From contig NZ_BMHP01000002.1 in assembly GCF_014641075.1 (NCBI RefSeq), positions 620,001 through 684,000 of the forward strand: 64,000 bases of DNA, read 5' to 3'. Positions within the stretch are counted from its first letter, which is position 1; each line of letters begins with the position of its first letter. This DNA comes from Paenibacillus nasutitermitis (GTDB lineage Bacteria > Bacillota > Bacilli > Paenibacillales > Paenibacillaceae). The position numbers and the translations under genes were made by a program. A model generated the notes under the pieces. It saw only the letters and a list, made by a program, of their open reading frames with translations. It was not told the DNA's origin and ran no database searches. Below, in pieces: positions 28,213 through 36,367 of the stretch.

Positions 28213-28776
28213 TCATCCCGGTGAGATTTCTTTGCTGCGCGTTTTTCTCCATTGCAACTCTTCATTCAGTTGTCCTAATGCATCATCGAGCCGATTGCGG
28301 ATTTCCTCCGAAACTTCAAAGACATGATTGTCAAACCGGCTGATCGCCTGATCTACCGCATAGACGCCGCCCAGAATATGATGACCGCCCAAAGCCGCAA
28401 TAACCGGCTTCAACGCGTAATCAATCGCCAATAAATGCGCTATGGAGCCGCCAATGAAGAAAGGCAGCGTGATTTTGTCGCGCAGCCCCTTCATCGGGAT
28501 CAAATCCAGAAAGGTTTTTAGTACGCCGGTATAGGAAGCTTTGTAGACCGGGCTGCCGATAATGACGGCATCCGCCTGCTCAATCCAGCTGAGCGCTTCA
28601 ATAATTTGCGGGCTGTTAAAATTAGCGCCGATGAGATCCTCGGCTGGAAGATCCGCTACATGAATGGTTTTGATTTCATACCCCCATTCTTCAAGCTTGG
28701 GCTGGCTATATTGAATTAATCCGTATAATCTCGAGCTTTTGTTGGTACTGCCGGAAACAATTACGATTTGTGTCAC
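28213..28776 (-). CDS. NADPH-dependent FMN reductase (SsuE-like)
   Basis: A 187-residue flavodoxin-like FMN reductase. Marks are IVIVSGSTNKSSRLYGLI (flavin phosphate loop), ADAVIIGSPVYKASYTGVLKTFLDL, and GGSIAHLLAIDYALKPVIAALGG, as in SsuE-type enzymes that supply reduced FMN to two-component monooxygenases. The start is GTG at 28776 behind a perfect AGGAGGT. Two luciferase-like monooxygenases in the adjacent operon need exactly this partner. A CymR-like site lies in its promoter region. Confidence 0.85.
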   Translation of the reverse strand: MTQIVIVSGSTNKSSRLYGLIQYSQPKLEEWGYEIKTIHVADLPAEDLIGANFNSPQIIEALSWIEQADAVIIGSPVYKASYTGVLKTFLDLIPMKGLRDKITLPFFIGGSIAHLLAIDYALKPVIAALGGHHILGGVYAVDQAISRFDNHVFEVSEEIRNRLDDALGQLNEELQWRKTRSKEISPG

Positions 28777-28931
28777 GTTGTTACCTCCTGTTTCGTTATT
28801 GGCAAGCGATAAGCAGACTCTTTCCACTTGGGATCGTACGATATTCCCTGCGAAAGGTACAAACCCCTTTAATCATACACTTCTTTCTTTATCAAAAGAA
28901 TATATTCGCCGTCTTTATTATAAATTCCAGT

Positions 28932-28945
28932 ATTCCAATAGGAAT
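28932..28945. promoter_or_regulatory. CymR-like palindrome upstream of the FMN reductase
   Basis: ATTCC-AATA-GGAAT is a palindrome with flanking ATAAATTCC and GGAATTAT extending the symmetry (28920-28948). It resembles CymR operators as I remember them and lies about 155 bases before the reductase start, near a TATAAT on the minus strand. The rest of 28777-29140 has no gene I can support. Confidence 0.5.
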
Positions 28946-29135
28946 TATATACCCACAATATAGCAAAATATCTTACCAGTGTCTATAGTGTTGAGGCCGT
29001 AACCCTAACTCGCGATAAAACCATAACCATTATGTATATCTCCCCCAGTTCCATAGGATCGCCGGTTAGATACACCCCGCCGCGCTGCCCTTCTTCCATT
29101 CATGCGGCCATTGCTTTTATGTTTTACGACAATGG

Positions 29136-29147
29136 ATATGATATAAT
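29136..29147 (+). promoter_or_regulatory. extended -10 promoter of namA
   Basis: TATGATATAATG contains a TATAAT hexamer at 29142-29147 preceded by TG in the extended -10 position. It lies 27 bases upstream of the namA start; no strong -35 hexamer is seen. Confidence 0.5.
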
Positions 29148-29174
29148 GCTTCAAAAAACAAGGATGTGGAGCTC

Positions 29175-30185
29175 ATGCTGTTATTCTCGCCTTACAAAAT
29201 TCGTGAAATGGAACTTAGGAACCGGATTGTCATGTCACCAATGTGCATGTATTCTTGCGAAGCAGGCGACGGGAAGATAACGGATTGGCATCTTGTCCAT
29301 TACCCTTCCAGAGCCGTCGGCGGTGCCGGCCTCGTCATACTGGAAGCTTCCGCCGTGACACCGCAAGGGGGCATATCCCCTCAAGATTTGGGCATTTGGG
29401 ACAATAATCAGATAGATGGTTTGAAAGAGGTTGTGAATCGCATCCACGAAGCGGGGAGCAAAGCGGGAATCCAGTTGGCACATGCCGGCAGAAAAGCGAT
29501 GGTTGAAGGACCAATTGCAGCGCCTTCCGCCATTGCCTTCAACGAAAAATCGCGGACACCTGATGCCCTTTCCGCTGAGCAGATCGCCGGAACGGTACAG
29601 GCTTTCAAAGATTCAGCCGTAAGAGCGTCCGAAGCAGGCTTCGACTGCCTGGAAATCCATGCGGCGCATGGATATCTGATTCACGAATTCCTTTCCCCTT
29701 TATCTAATACAAGAGAGGATCATTACGGAGGCACTCAGGAGAACCGGTATCGCTTCCTCGGTGAAATCACGGATGCCATACGTTCGGTATGGGAAGGGCC
29801 TCTATTCGTGAGAGTGTCTGCCAGCGACTATCATCCGGAAGGTTTGGGCGCCGAGGATTATGTGGAGATCGCCCAGCGGCTCAAAGCGCAGGGCGTAGAC
29901 CTGATCGACGCCAGCTCCGGCGGCCTGGTGCCCGTGGCACCCCGCTCTTATCCCGGCTATCAGGTACCATTTGCCGATACCATCCGCCGTGGAGCGCAAA
30001 TCGCGACAGGCGCAGTCGGTCTTATCACAAGCGGGGTGCATGCAGAGGAAATTCTGCAAAATGGGAGAGCCGATCTGATCTTTATCGGCCGCGAGTTCCT
30101 CCGCAATCCCTACTGGCCTCTTGCCGCAGCCAATGAGCTTGGCGTCACCCTCCCGCCCCCTAAGCAATATGACCGTGCATGGTAA
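29175..30185 (+). CDS. namA: NADPH dehydrogenase NamA (YqjM-type old yellow enzyme)
   Basis: A 336-residue class III old yellow enzyme with TIM-barrel fold, using FMN to reduce activated C=C bonds in enals, quinones and nitro-compounds. Family marks are [24 protein letters not shown] (with the Cys that tunes the flavin), the active-site pair in QLAHAGRKA, the [17 protein letters not shown] segment and a C-terminal [12 protein letters not shown]. Size equals B. subtilis YqjM. The ATG at 29175 is chosen over a GTG at 29166, which would overlap the ribosome site. It forms a single-gene unit. Confidence 0.93.
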   Translation: MLLFSPYKIREMELRNRIVMSPMCMYSCEAGDGKITDWHLVHYPSRAVGGAGLVILEASAVTPQGGISPQDLGIWDNNQIDGLKEVVNRIHEAGSKAGIQLAHAGRKAMVEGPIAAPSAIAFNEKSRTPDALSAEQIAGTVQAFKDSAVRASEAGFDCLEIHAAHGYLIHEFLSPLSNTREDHYGGTQENRYRFLGEITDAIRSVWEGPLFVRVSASDYHPEGLGAEDYVEIAQRLKAQGVDLIDASSGGLVPVAPRSYPGYQVPFADTIRRGAQIATGAVGLITSGVHAEEILQNGRADLIFIGREFLRNPYWPLAAANELGVTLPPPKQYDRAW

Positions 30186-30197
30186 TCGTTTTAAAAC

Positions 30198-30230
30198 AAG
30201 CCCGCATTCGACAATGCGGGCTTGCTTCAG
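30198..30230 (+). terminator. terminator after namA
   Basis: AAGCCCGCATT pairs exactly with AATGCGGGCTT across four bases. The trailing T-run is weak (TTGCTTC) but the stem is very strong. Confidence 0.7.
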
Positions 30231-30324
30231 CTTTATGCATATTTAATTAGTCTGTGCTCTGAAAGCAATCGGCCTGTCCGGCCCGCACGAAAATGCGTGC
30301 AGTCATATCCGCTTATACAAAAGG

Positions 30325-31941
30325 TTATTTGTCCATGTTGATCCAACCGGCAATGTCGGAAATCACGTCTTCGGGAATATTGCCTGGAACCGTATATTCT
30401 TCACCAGTCGAAGGTTTCTCAGTGGAGACGAAGAAATGATTCAGCTTCGGATAAGACTTGAACGAAATATCCTCTCGTCCGCTAAGCGCCTGCTTCCAGC
30501 CTTCAAACTGGTCCATACCTACTTGAGCGTCATTCTCTCCTTGTAGGATCAGCATTGACTCGGTCTGACCCTTGGCCAACTCTCCTGCATAATAGTTGCG
30601 GAAATCAAACCACCAGGCGGCGTTCTGAAGCTGAAAACCTGCCGGAACATGGTCGGCGGAGTATTGTGGATCCTTTAATACCGTAAGTGTCTGTTTCCAA
30701 ATCTGTATCTGCTGCTCCAAAGCCTCGGTCGGCTGCTTCGCCTCCTTGGCTCTCTCCAGCAAGCGCTCATATTGCTGCAGAAGTAAATCCTCCAGCGGCC
30801 CGGATGGTCCCGCCATCACAATCGTTCCTGCGATGGTTCCGGCGGTATCCTCCTTCACGATCTTGGGTACGAGCATACCCCCTTGACTGTGGCCAAGCAC
30901 ATAAATTTGATCCGTATCAATGGCTGATTGTCCCTGCAGCGTTTTAACTCCCGCCAATGCATCGTCAACCGATTCATCCTTTACGGTAAATAAAGGATTC
31001 AACCCGCTCTGGAGCGTATGCTCCATCGTCCGCTTTTCGAAACGCAGCACTGCAATATGGTTCGCTGCCAGACCTGCCGCCAGATCGCGAAACGGTTTAT
31101 ACGCTCCGACGGTTTCATCACGGTCGGATGGCCCCGAGCCATGAACCAGAACTACCGCCGGGAAAGGCCCGTCACCTTTGGGAATCGTCAATGTCGCGGG
31201 CAGCGCATTCTCCCCTTGACCGATCACCAGCTCCTGCTCATCATATTGGGTGGAATTATCGTAGGAAGGTTTTTGATAAGCGCCGGCAGGCATCACAGGC
31301 ATATATAGATCATCGATTTTTCCTTCCGAATCATATCGGACGGTTATGCCCAGGGGCGTTTTTTCGGCTGTAAGATAGCCCAGCGTAGCATTATGATGTA
31401 CCGCTGTCTTGTTCTCGCTGAGCATGACCAGCTGTGAAGGGGAACCAAAGGCGCTGATGTTGCCCATCCAGTACATTTGCAGGAATTGCTCCGGCAGGAG
31501 CTGCTGCAGCTTGGCGTTCATCATTTCCTTGGCAGCCGCAAACTTCCCGTTCTGCAGCAGGTACACAAAGTAACTGCTTCTCGTCTGAATATCTTCCTGG
31601 CTAATGGTCAGTCCTTCCTCCTGCGTCCAATCCAACTCTACCTCAAGTCCCTGCCGGATGGTAGCCAGCGCAACAAAAATCCTGCCTTCTACCAGTTCCG
31701 CGCCGCCTGCTCCCGATTTGATTACAAGCTCCTTCTGGCCGCGGGTAATCGTGGCCTGCTTGTCCGAATCGCTCCACTGCACGCGGGCACCGATCGATTC
31801 CGCTATAATCCTGAGCGGGATCGAGCCCGACGCCGATGCCTTCTCTGCTCCGGCGCCAAGTGCTTGGAATGGCTGCATGGTTCCTGCGGCAAGCAAGGAT
31901 CCTGCTGCCAGACACTTCAAAATCGCTGTTCGTTTGATCAT
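30325..31941 (-). CDS. exported alpha/beta hydrolase with copper-amine-oxidase-like N-terminal domain
   Basis: A 538-residue secreted protein. A signal peptide (MIKRTAILKCLAAGSLLAAGTMQ) leads into a copper-amine-oxidase N-terminal-like stalk domain (IPLRIIAESIGARVQWSDSDKQATI), then a DUF3887-like region (NGKFAAAKEMMNAKLQQLL), then a serine hydrolase domain. In the latter VVLVHGSGPSDRDE is the oxyanion region, GHSQGG the nucleophile elbow, and the late LNHFF the likely catalytic His. The ATG at 31941 follows AGAGG. Substrate unknown; esterase or peptidase are both possible. A palindrome lies 20 bases upstream of the start. Confidence 0.82.
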   Translation of the reverse strand: MIKRTAILKCLAAGSLLAAGTMQPFQALGAGAEKASASGSIPLRIIAESIGARVQWSDSDKQATITRGQKELVIKSGAGGAELVEGRIFVALATIRQGLEVELDWTQEEGLTISQEDIQTRSSYFVYLLQNGKFAAAKEMMNAKLQQLLPEQFLQMYWMGNISAFGSPSQLVMLSENKTAVHHNATLGYLTAEKTPLGITVRYDSEGKIDDLYMPVMPAGAYQKPSYDNSTQYDEQELVIGQGENALPATLTIPKGDGPFPAVVLVHGSGPSDRDETVGAYKPFRDLAAGLAANHIAVLRFEKRTMEHTLQSGLNPLFTVKDESVDDALAGVKTLQGQSAIDTDQIYVLGHSQGGMLVPKIVKEDTAGTIAGTIVMAGPSGPLEDLLLQQYERLLERAKEAKQPTEALEQQIQIWKQTLTVLKDPQYSADHVPAGFQLQNAAWWFDFRNYYAGELAKGQTESMLILQGENDAQVGMDQFEGWKQALSGREDISFKSYPKLNHFFVSTEKPSTGEEYTVPGNIPEDVISDIAGWINMDK

Positions 31942-31961
31942 ATCCATCACCTCTCCCTTGT

Positions 31962-31984
31962 CTGTTATATAAACAGTATAACAG
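31962..31984. promoter_or_regulatory. palindrome in the hydrolase promoter
   Basis: CTGTTATA and TATAACAG are exact inverted arms around TAAACAG. On the minus strand the centre reads TATACTGTTTAT, also found at the drrAB and tetR promoters, so a TetR-type regulator may bind here; TATACT may also be simply the -10 hexamer. Confidence 0.5.
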
Positions 31985-32055
31985 ATAGAACAAATTTACA
32001 AGTCCATTTTTTTCGCATTCAGCCCCATTCTTTACCTCTGCAGCAAATGGAATAA

Positions 32056-32105
32056 GCAAAAACAAACCATATCCAACACGCACAAGCGTATCAGGTATGG
32101 TTTGT
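32056..32105 (-). terminator. terminator downstream of helD
   Basis: ACAAACCATA pairs with TATGGTTTGT, and an inner ACGC/GCGT hairpin lies in the loop. On the minus strand GTTTTTGC follows. It closes the transcript that starts at helD and runs through the broken remnant. Confidence 0.65.
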
Positions 32106-32127
32106 CCTTCATTTTGTCCATCATGCG

Positions 32128-32380
32128 TCAATTCTTTTCCAAAGCTTCCAACCAGTGATTTTCCATAAGGGCATACAACTGATCCAATGGCATTTGAAAA
32201 TTTTTTCGGCTGTATAGATAGTTGGCATCATCATCAGCTTTCCCTCAATCCACCTAAATCTGTTTATCGTCTGGCAGCCAATTTATTAATAACCATTCGA
32301 CGATATTCAGAATCCGGAACAGCGCTCTCCACTGCTACGGGGCAGCTATCCAGATTTTTCGTTTCAATCAGAAGAACCAT
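32128..32380 (-). pseudogene. broken small coding remnant downstream of helD
   Basis: Reverse-strand reading gives three coding-like pieces in different frames: MVLLIETKNLDSCPVAV to NKLAA, then INRFRWIEGKL, then DDDANYLYSRKNFQMPLDQL to LEALEKN and a stop. The start overlaps the helD stop. The total length requires frameshifts to join the pieces, so this looks like an 80-odd residue gene degraded by small indels, or sequence errors. No family recognised. Confidence 0.45.
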
Positions 32381-34727
32381 TGACGGCTAAGCTTCCTGCA
32401 GGGATAAAAGGACTCCATTTCCCAATGGCATATAAATGCAGCTCATGCATGGCTCTGGTGCATACCGTATAAAACAGCCGCCGTTCGCTTTCCCGGCTGT
32501 ATTCCACAGACGAACCATTATAGACAATGACAGCGTCAAACTCGACCCCTTTGGCCAAGTAGGATGGAATCACAACGACGCCGGATTGAAATGTGGTGGT
32601 TTCCCGCTCGACCAGATGCAAACCCGGCAGCGCCGAAGAAAAGGCTTGAAAAGCATGCAGGCTCTCGGCTGCGGTTTTGCAAATAATAGCCACCGTCTGA
32701 TGCCCCTCTTCCAGCAACGCTCTGACTCTGCCGGGTATAAGCCGATGCAGCTCGTCTTCCCCGGATACCAATGTCAGCCCGGGAACTTTGCCATCGCGGT
32801 TGAAGGGCTGTATCTTCTCTCCGCCTTCAATGCAGCGGCTGGTAAACTCCACAATCTGGCGGGTCGAACGATAGCTGCGGGTTAACAGGATGGTCTCCGT
32901 TTCTTCCGGCTGATACAGGTCCGACAATGCTTTGAAACCGCTGGTACCAGCCGCATTATGGGCATTAATCGACTGATTCAGATCGCCGAGCGCCGTTATC
33001 CTGCTGTGCGGAAACAGCCGCTTCAGAAAAGCAAATTGAAAAGCCGTATAATCCTGCGCTTCGTCAATCAGCAGATGGCGCACGGAAGTGTTTGTCTGAA
33101 AGCCGCGAACCCGTTCAACCAGATACAAATAAGGAGTCGCATCCTCATAGGCCATTTCACCGCGGTCCAGACGCTCGAGCGTCGCTCCGCAAATCTCCTC
33201 CCAACGCTGCGGAAGGCTGCAACCGGCTTCAAGGGCAAACTTCCGGGCAAAAGCGGGATCGGCATACAGCTGTCGGTAAGTCGCTTTCAGATTGACAAAA
33301 GCAAGCTTCTTCACGCGAGAGCGAAGCGGCTTGAAATTTTTCCGGATCACATAATCGATAAGCAGGTCACGCTCGCGGTCATGATCGTCAAAGGTGGAGC
33401 CGGAATATTGTTTATTCCGCCTCAGGCTCTGGAAGGCTCTGACATATGCTTCGTTGTCAAGCAGCTCGATGGCATCCGCGGCCCAATGCTCCTTGCGAGC
33501 GTCCTGCTGGCGTTCGCTGAGGCGCTTCAGCAGATGCTCCGCTACCAGGCGCAGCCGGTTTGGAACGGCGATGCCCGCGTCCAGGGAGTAGAAGGATTCC
33601 GCGATTGCCTCGGCAGTTGCGACTGCTCCTCCCATGAACACGAGAGAGCGAAAAAGCAGCCCCTGCTCGCCCAGATAAGCCAGATAACGGTCCATGATTG
33701 CGACAAATTCGCCTGAAGCCTTGTACTGGATACCCTCCATCCGCGCCTCATAACCCTGTTGATTCAGTCCCGTCAATGCATATTCAAGCTGGGCATAGGG
33801 ATTTTCCAGCTTGAAGGTCTTCCCGATCCGATAGGACAGGTAGTCCTGGAAGGTGGTCTGCTCCATGTTTTCCTCGCCAAGCTCCGGCAGCACGGTAGAG
33901 ACATAGCTGTTGAACATCGGGTTAGGAGAAAATAATACGATTTGATCCGCTTTTAGTATCCCCCGGTACCGGTAAAGCAGATAAGCCACTCTTTGCAGCG
34001 CCGCAGAGGTTTTGCCGCTTCCCGCCGCACCCTGAACAAGCAGCAGCCGGCTGCGCTCATTGCGGATGATCCGGTTCTGCTCGCCCTGAATAGTGGCCAC
34101 GATGCTTTTCATCTGGGCATCGGACTGCCTGCCGAGCACCTCTTGAAGCAGCTCGTCCCCGATGGTGACTCCCGTATCGAACAGACTGATAATGATTCCG
34201 TCCCGGATGACAAACTGCCTCTTTACTATCAGCTCCCCTTGTATCGTTCCCATCGGGGTCTCCACCTGAGCAGGTCCCGGCGGATAATCATAATAAAGAC
34301 TGGAGATGGGGGCTCTCCAATCATAGATCAAATAATTTTCATCCTCTTTATCGCGCAGAGAAGCAATGCCCAGATAAACGCAATCAGCCTCCTGTTCGCC
34401 ATCCTCGACAAAATCGATCCGTCCGAAATATGGCGAATTCCGCAGCTTCCGGAGCGTTTTCAGCTGAACAGATGCCTGTCCATGCGTGCGCTCGCGTTCG
34501 GAAAGCAGCTCCGCCTGCTGCTTCATGCTGGCAAAGGTCTCCGCGACTTCCGCCGTATCCTCGAAATTCACCGTTACATCTTCCCAGAAATTTTTGCGTA
34601 TCTCGACCATTTCGGATTTGGATTCCAATGTTTCCTTCTCCAGCCGTTCTACCCTTGTATCAATAAGCTCGATAATCTCATCGACACGCCGCTGTTCGTC
34701 TGACCAATCCTGTCTGATTTCGCTCAT
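32364..34727 (-). CDS. helD: HelD-type RNA polymerase recycling helicase/motor (copy 1)
   Basis: A 787-residue superfamily 1 ATPase of the HelD group, which binds RNA polymerase and removes it from stalled or terminated complexes. The N-terminus is a coiled-coil arm (about residues 1-95), followed by NSPYFGRIDF, YDWRAPISSLYYD, Walker A GAAGSGKT (233-240), a DEAQDY Walker B and the helicase motif VIPSYLAKGVEFDAVIVY. The ATG at 34727 has GAGAGGA upstream; a TTG at 34751 is possible. A second homologue lies at 44465-46555. Confidence 0.9.
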   Translation of the reverse strand: MSEIRQDWSDEQRRVDEIIELIDTRVERLEKETLESKSEMVEIRKNFWEDVTVNFEDTAEVAETFASMKQQAELLSERERTHGQASVQLKTLRKLRNSPYFGRIDFVEDGEQEADCVYLGIASLRDKEDENYLIYDWRAPISSLYYDYPPGPAQVETPMGTIQGELIVKRQFVIRDGIIISLFDTGVTIGDELLQEVLGRQSDAQMKSIVATIQGEQNRIIRNERSRLLLVQGAAGSGKTSAALQRVAYLLYRYRGILKADQIVLFSPNPMFNSYVSTVLPELGEENMEQTTFQDYLSYRIGKTFKLENPYAQLEYALTGLNQQGYEARMEGIQYKASGEFVAIMDRYLAYLGEQGLLFRSLVFMGGAVATAEAIAESFYSLDAGIAVPNRLRLVAEHLLKRLSERQQDARKEHWAADAIELLDNEAYVRAFQSLRRNKQYSGSTFDDHDRERDLLIDYVIRKNFKPLRSRVKKLAFVNLKATYRQLYADPAFARKFALEAGCSLPQRWEEICGATLERLDRGEMAYEDATPYLYLVERVRGFQTNTSVRHLLIDEAQDYTAFQFAFLKRLFPHSRITALGDLNQSINAHNAAGTSGFKALSDLYQPEETETILLTRSYRSTRQIVEFTSRCIEGGEKIQPFNRDGKVPGLTLVSGEDELHRLIPGRVRALLEEGHQTVAIICKTAAESLHAFQAFSSALPGLHLVERETTTFQSGVVVIPSYLAKGVEFDAVIVYNGSSVEYSRESERRLFYTVCTRAMHELHLYAIGKWSPFIPAGSLAVNGSSD

Positions 34728-34760
34728 CGCCTGATCGTCCTCTCTATCCAAAAGAAGCTG

Positions 34761-34924
34761 TTGACTTCTGGTTACTAACGTGGTAAAGTCATATTGGATA
34801 ATTACGAATTCTTATCATCTCTTCAGTCAAGTCCGTCTATAGATATTACCAGACTGCCTTTAGAAGATCAATCACCTAGCTGTTGAAAATATGCGAAACG
34901 CTTCTGTAGCGTTTCGTTTTTTTG
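34761..34924 (+). ncRNA. candidate small RNA with orphan terminator
   Basis: TTGACT (34761) and TAAAGT (34784) are spaced by 17 bases, and a perfect terminator follows: CGAAACGCT/AGCGTTTCG with a five-base loop (34894-34916) and eight T residues. Nothing coding lies between them, and no plus-strand gene precedes the terminator because helD points the other way. The predicted transcript is about 125-130 bases. It may be a small RNA or a leader ended before the PadR gene. Confidence 0.4.
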
Positions 34925-35055
34925 TTGACTGGCAGGGTTTATGCATTATGGACGGGGCAGATCCGAGGCTGGCCTGGAAATAAGAAATTTTTTCATTCCG
35001 GTACCTTGTCGTGCACACTACCTTGTGATAACATGTACGTCAAGGAGTGGTGGCA

Positions 35056-35403
35056 TTGGAAATATCGGAATGGAATTCCCAGGTACGGCGGGGTATTCTG
35101 GAGTTTTGTATTTTACTGTTGATCAGTGAAAAACCGCGATACGGCTACGAAATGGTCACGCTGCTCGATAAATGGGAGCCTCTTGCCATTACGGAAGGCA
35201 CCCTCTACCCCTTGCTGCGGCGGATGCTCAAAGAGAATTATATGGAGTCGTTCTGGAAGGAATCGGAGACCGGACCTCCCCGCAAATATTATAGTCTAAC
35301 CACTTCCGGGCGGCAGCTGATGGACAGCATGGCCCGTGAATGGCACAAATTTTCTACCGCTATCCATCAAATTCAATTACATCGAGGAGATGAGGAACAA
35401 TGA
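35056..35403 (+). CDS. PadR-family transcriptional regulator
   Basis: A 115-residue PadR regulator with a winged HTH. It opens SEWNSQVRRGILEFCILLLI, has KPRYGYEMVTLLDKW and GTLYPLLRRMLKENYMESFW, all standard for the family, and ends in a helical dimerisation tail. TTG at 35056 lies eight bases after AAGGAG; the GTG codons at 35047 and 35050 overlap that site. It overlaps the next gene by four bases. PadR plus HAAS-domain membrane protein is a common Firmicutes pair in which the regulator probably represses its own operon. Confidence 0.88.
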   Translation: MEISEWNSQVRRGILEFCILLLISEKPRYGYEMVTLLDKWEPLAITEGTLYPLLRRMLKENYMESFWKESETGPPRKYYSLTTSGRQLMDSMAREWHKFSTAIHQIQLHRGDEEQ

Positions 35404-35969
35404 GTCCGGAAGGAAAAGCTTATTTGGACCGGTTTTATAGTTTATTGGAAAAGCTCCCCGAAGAAGAGCGGCTGGATGCCGTACGGGAAATCGAGAGTCA
35501 TATCGCGGAAGGCCTGGCGCACGGCCAGCCGGAGAGAGAGATCCTTGCCCGGCTCGGCGATCCGCGCAAGCTGGCCAGAGCTTACCGAAGTGAATATATC
35601 TTGGAGAACAACCAGGGCAGGACTTTTAAAGAGAAACTTGCATTAATCGGTTTTTATTGTACGACAGGCTTGCTTAGTGTTACGGTTGTACCCGTTTTGG
35701 CGGTCATAGCCTACGGCTTTGCTTTTTGTGCGGTGCTTATTGTTGCTGCTGGCATCCTTCGCACCTTCGGGGCTACCTGGATAAATATGGGGATCACTCC
35801 GGATCATCAAATCCCAACGCAATGGAGCATTCCTGTTGCCGTTATTGTCGGCGGCATTATCGGCGGCATTGCTTTTATCAGCCGTAAATATTTGCGCAAA
35901 TATCTCGCTTTCCAGTCAGCCAGCTACAGAAAAACACTGCCAGGCAGCGGGAAAACATTTGCGGATTGA
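35400..35969 (+). CDS. HAAS/DUF1700-type membrane protein
   Basis: A 189-residue protein with an N-terminal helical HAAS/DUF1700 domain (YLDRFYSLLEKLPEEERLDAVREIESHIAE and ILARLGDPRKLARAYRSEY, residues 7-67) followed by three hydrophobic helices and a basic tail. Such proteins are encoded with PadR regulators, overlapping here by ATGA. Function is unknown; a role as membrane partner or sensor of the regulator is inferred. Confidence 0.82.
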   Translation: MSPEGKAYLDRFYSLLEKLPEEERLDAVREIESHIAEGLAHGQPEREILARLGDPRKLARAYRSEYILENNQGRTFKEKLALIGFYCTTGLLSVTVVPVLAVIAYGFAFCAVLIVAAGILRTFGATWINMGITPDHQIPTQWSIPVAVIVGGIIGGIAFISRKYLRKYLAFQSASYRKTLPGSGKTFAD

Positions 35970-36003
35970 ATAGAAATCTGCCGATAAGGATGGTTAATAG
36001 AAT

Positions 36004-36040
36004 CAAAAAACCCGCTCTGCTTTAATTTCAGCAGAGCGGG
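36004..36040. terminator. terminator between HAAS gene and the repeat-protein gene
   Basis: CCCGCTCTGCT pairs exactly with AGCAGAGCGGG across a seven- to eight-base loop. Six T residues follow on the minus strand, so it ends the repeat-protein transcript, and may also end the PadR operon. Confidence 0.8.
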
Positions 36041-36117
36041 GTATTCTATGGTCATTTTTTCATTACATTCCCATACCTATCCTGACGGAACCTGCCTCTA
36101 CCACCGGTCACCTGGCG

Positions 36118-36312
36118 CTATACATCATTCTCTGGAATTTCCGGATAAACATCCGGTTTAATTTCCGGAATTTCGGTCGGCGGAAGCTCAGGGATGACAT
36201 CCGGTTTGATTTCCGGCGGCTGATCCGGCTTAATCTCCGGAATAACCTTTGGTGGAACCTCTGGCGGGCTTTTTGGTTCCTGTTCGTTTACTGCTTGCCC
36301 GTTTAACATCAT
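36118..36312 (-). CDS. 64-residue protein of six Pro-Glu octapeptide repeats
   Basis: After a 16-residue leader (MMLNGQAVNEQEPKSP) the rest of the protein is six consecutive eight-residue units, each starting Pro-Glu plus a hydrophobic residue: PEVPPKVI, PEIKPDQP, PEIKPDVI, PELPPTEI, PEIKPDVY, PEIPENDV (residues 17-64). There is no signal peptide, Cys or membrane segment; the chain should be an extended, acidic, proline-rich rod. AAGGAGG stands just before the double ATG, and a clean terminator follows, so it looks like a well-expressed gene. Function unknown. Confidence 0.7.
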   Translation of the reverse strand: MMLNGQAVNEQEPKSPPEVPPKVIPEIKPDQPPEIKPDVIPELPPTEIPEIKPDVYPEIPENDV

Positions 36313-36367
36313 TACCGCCTCCTTTTGCGTCTACGTATTATTAACCCATTTGCATTATTCCTACACG

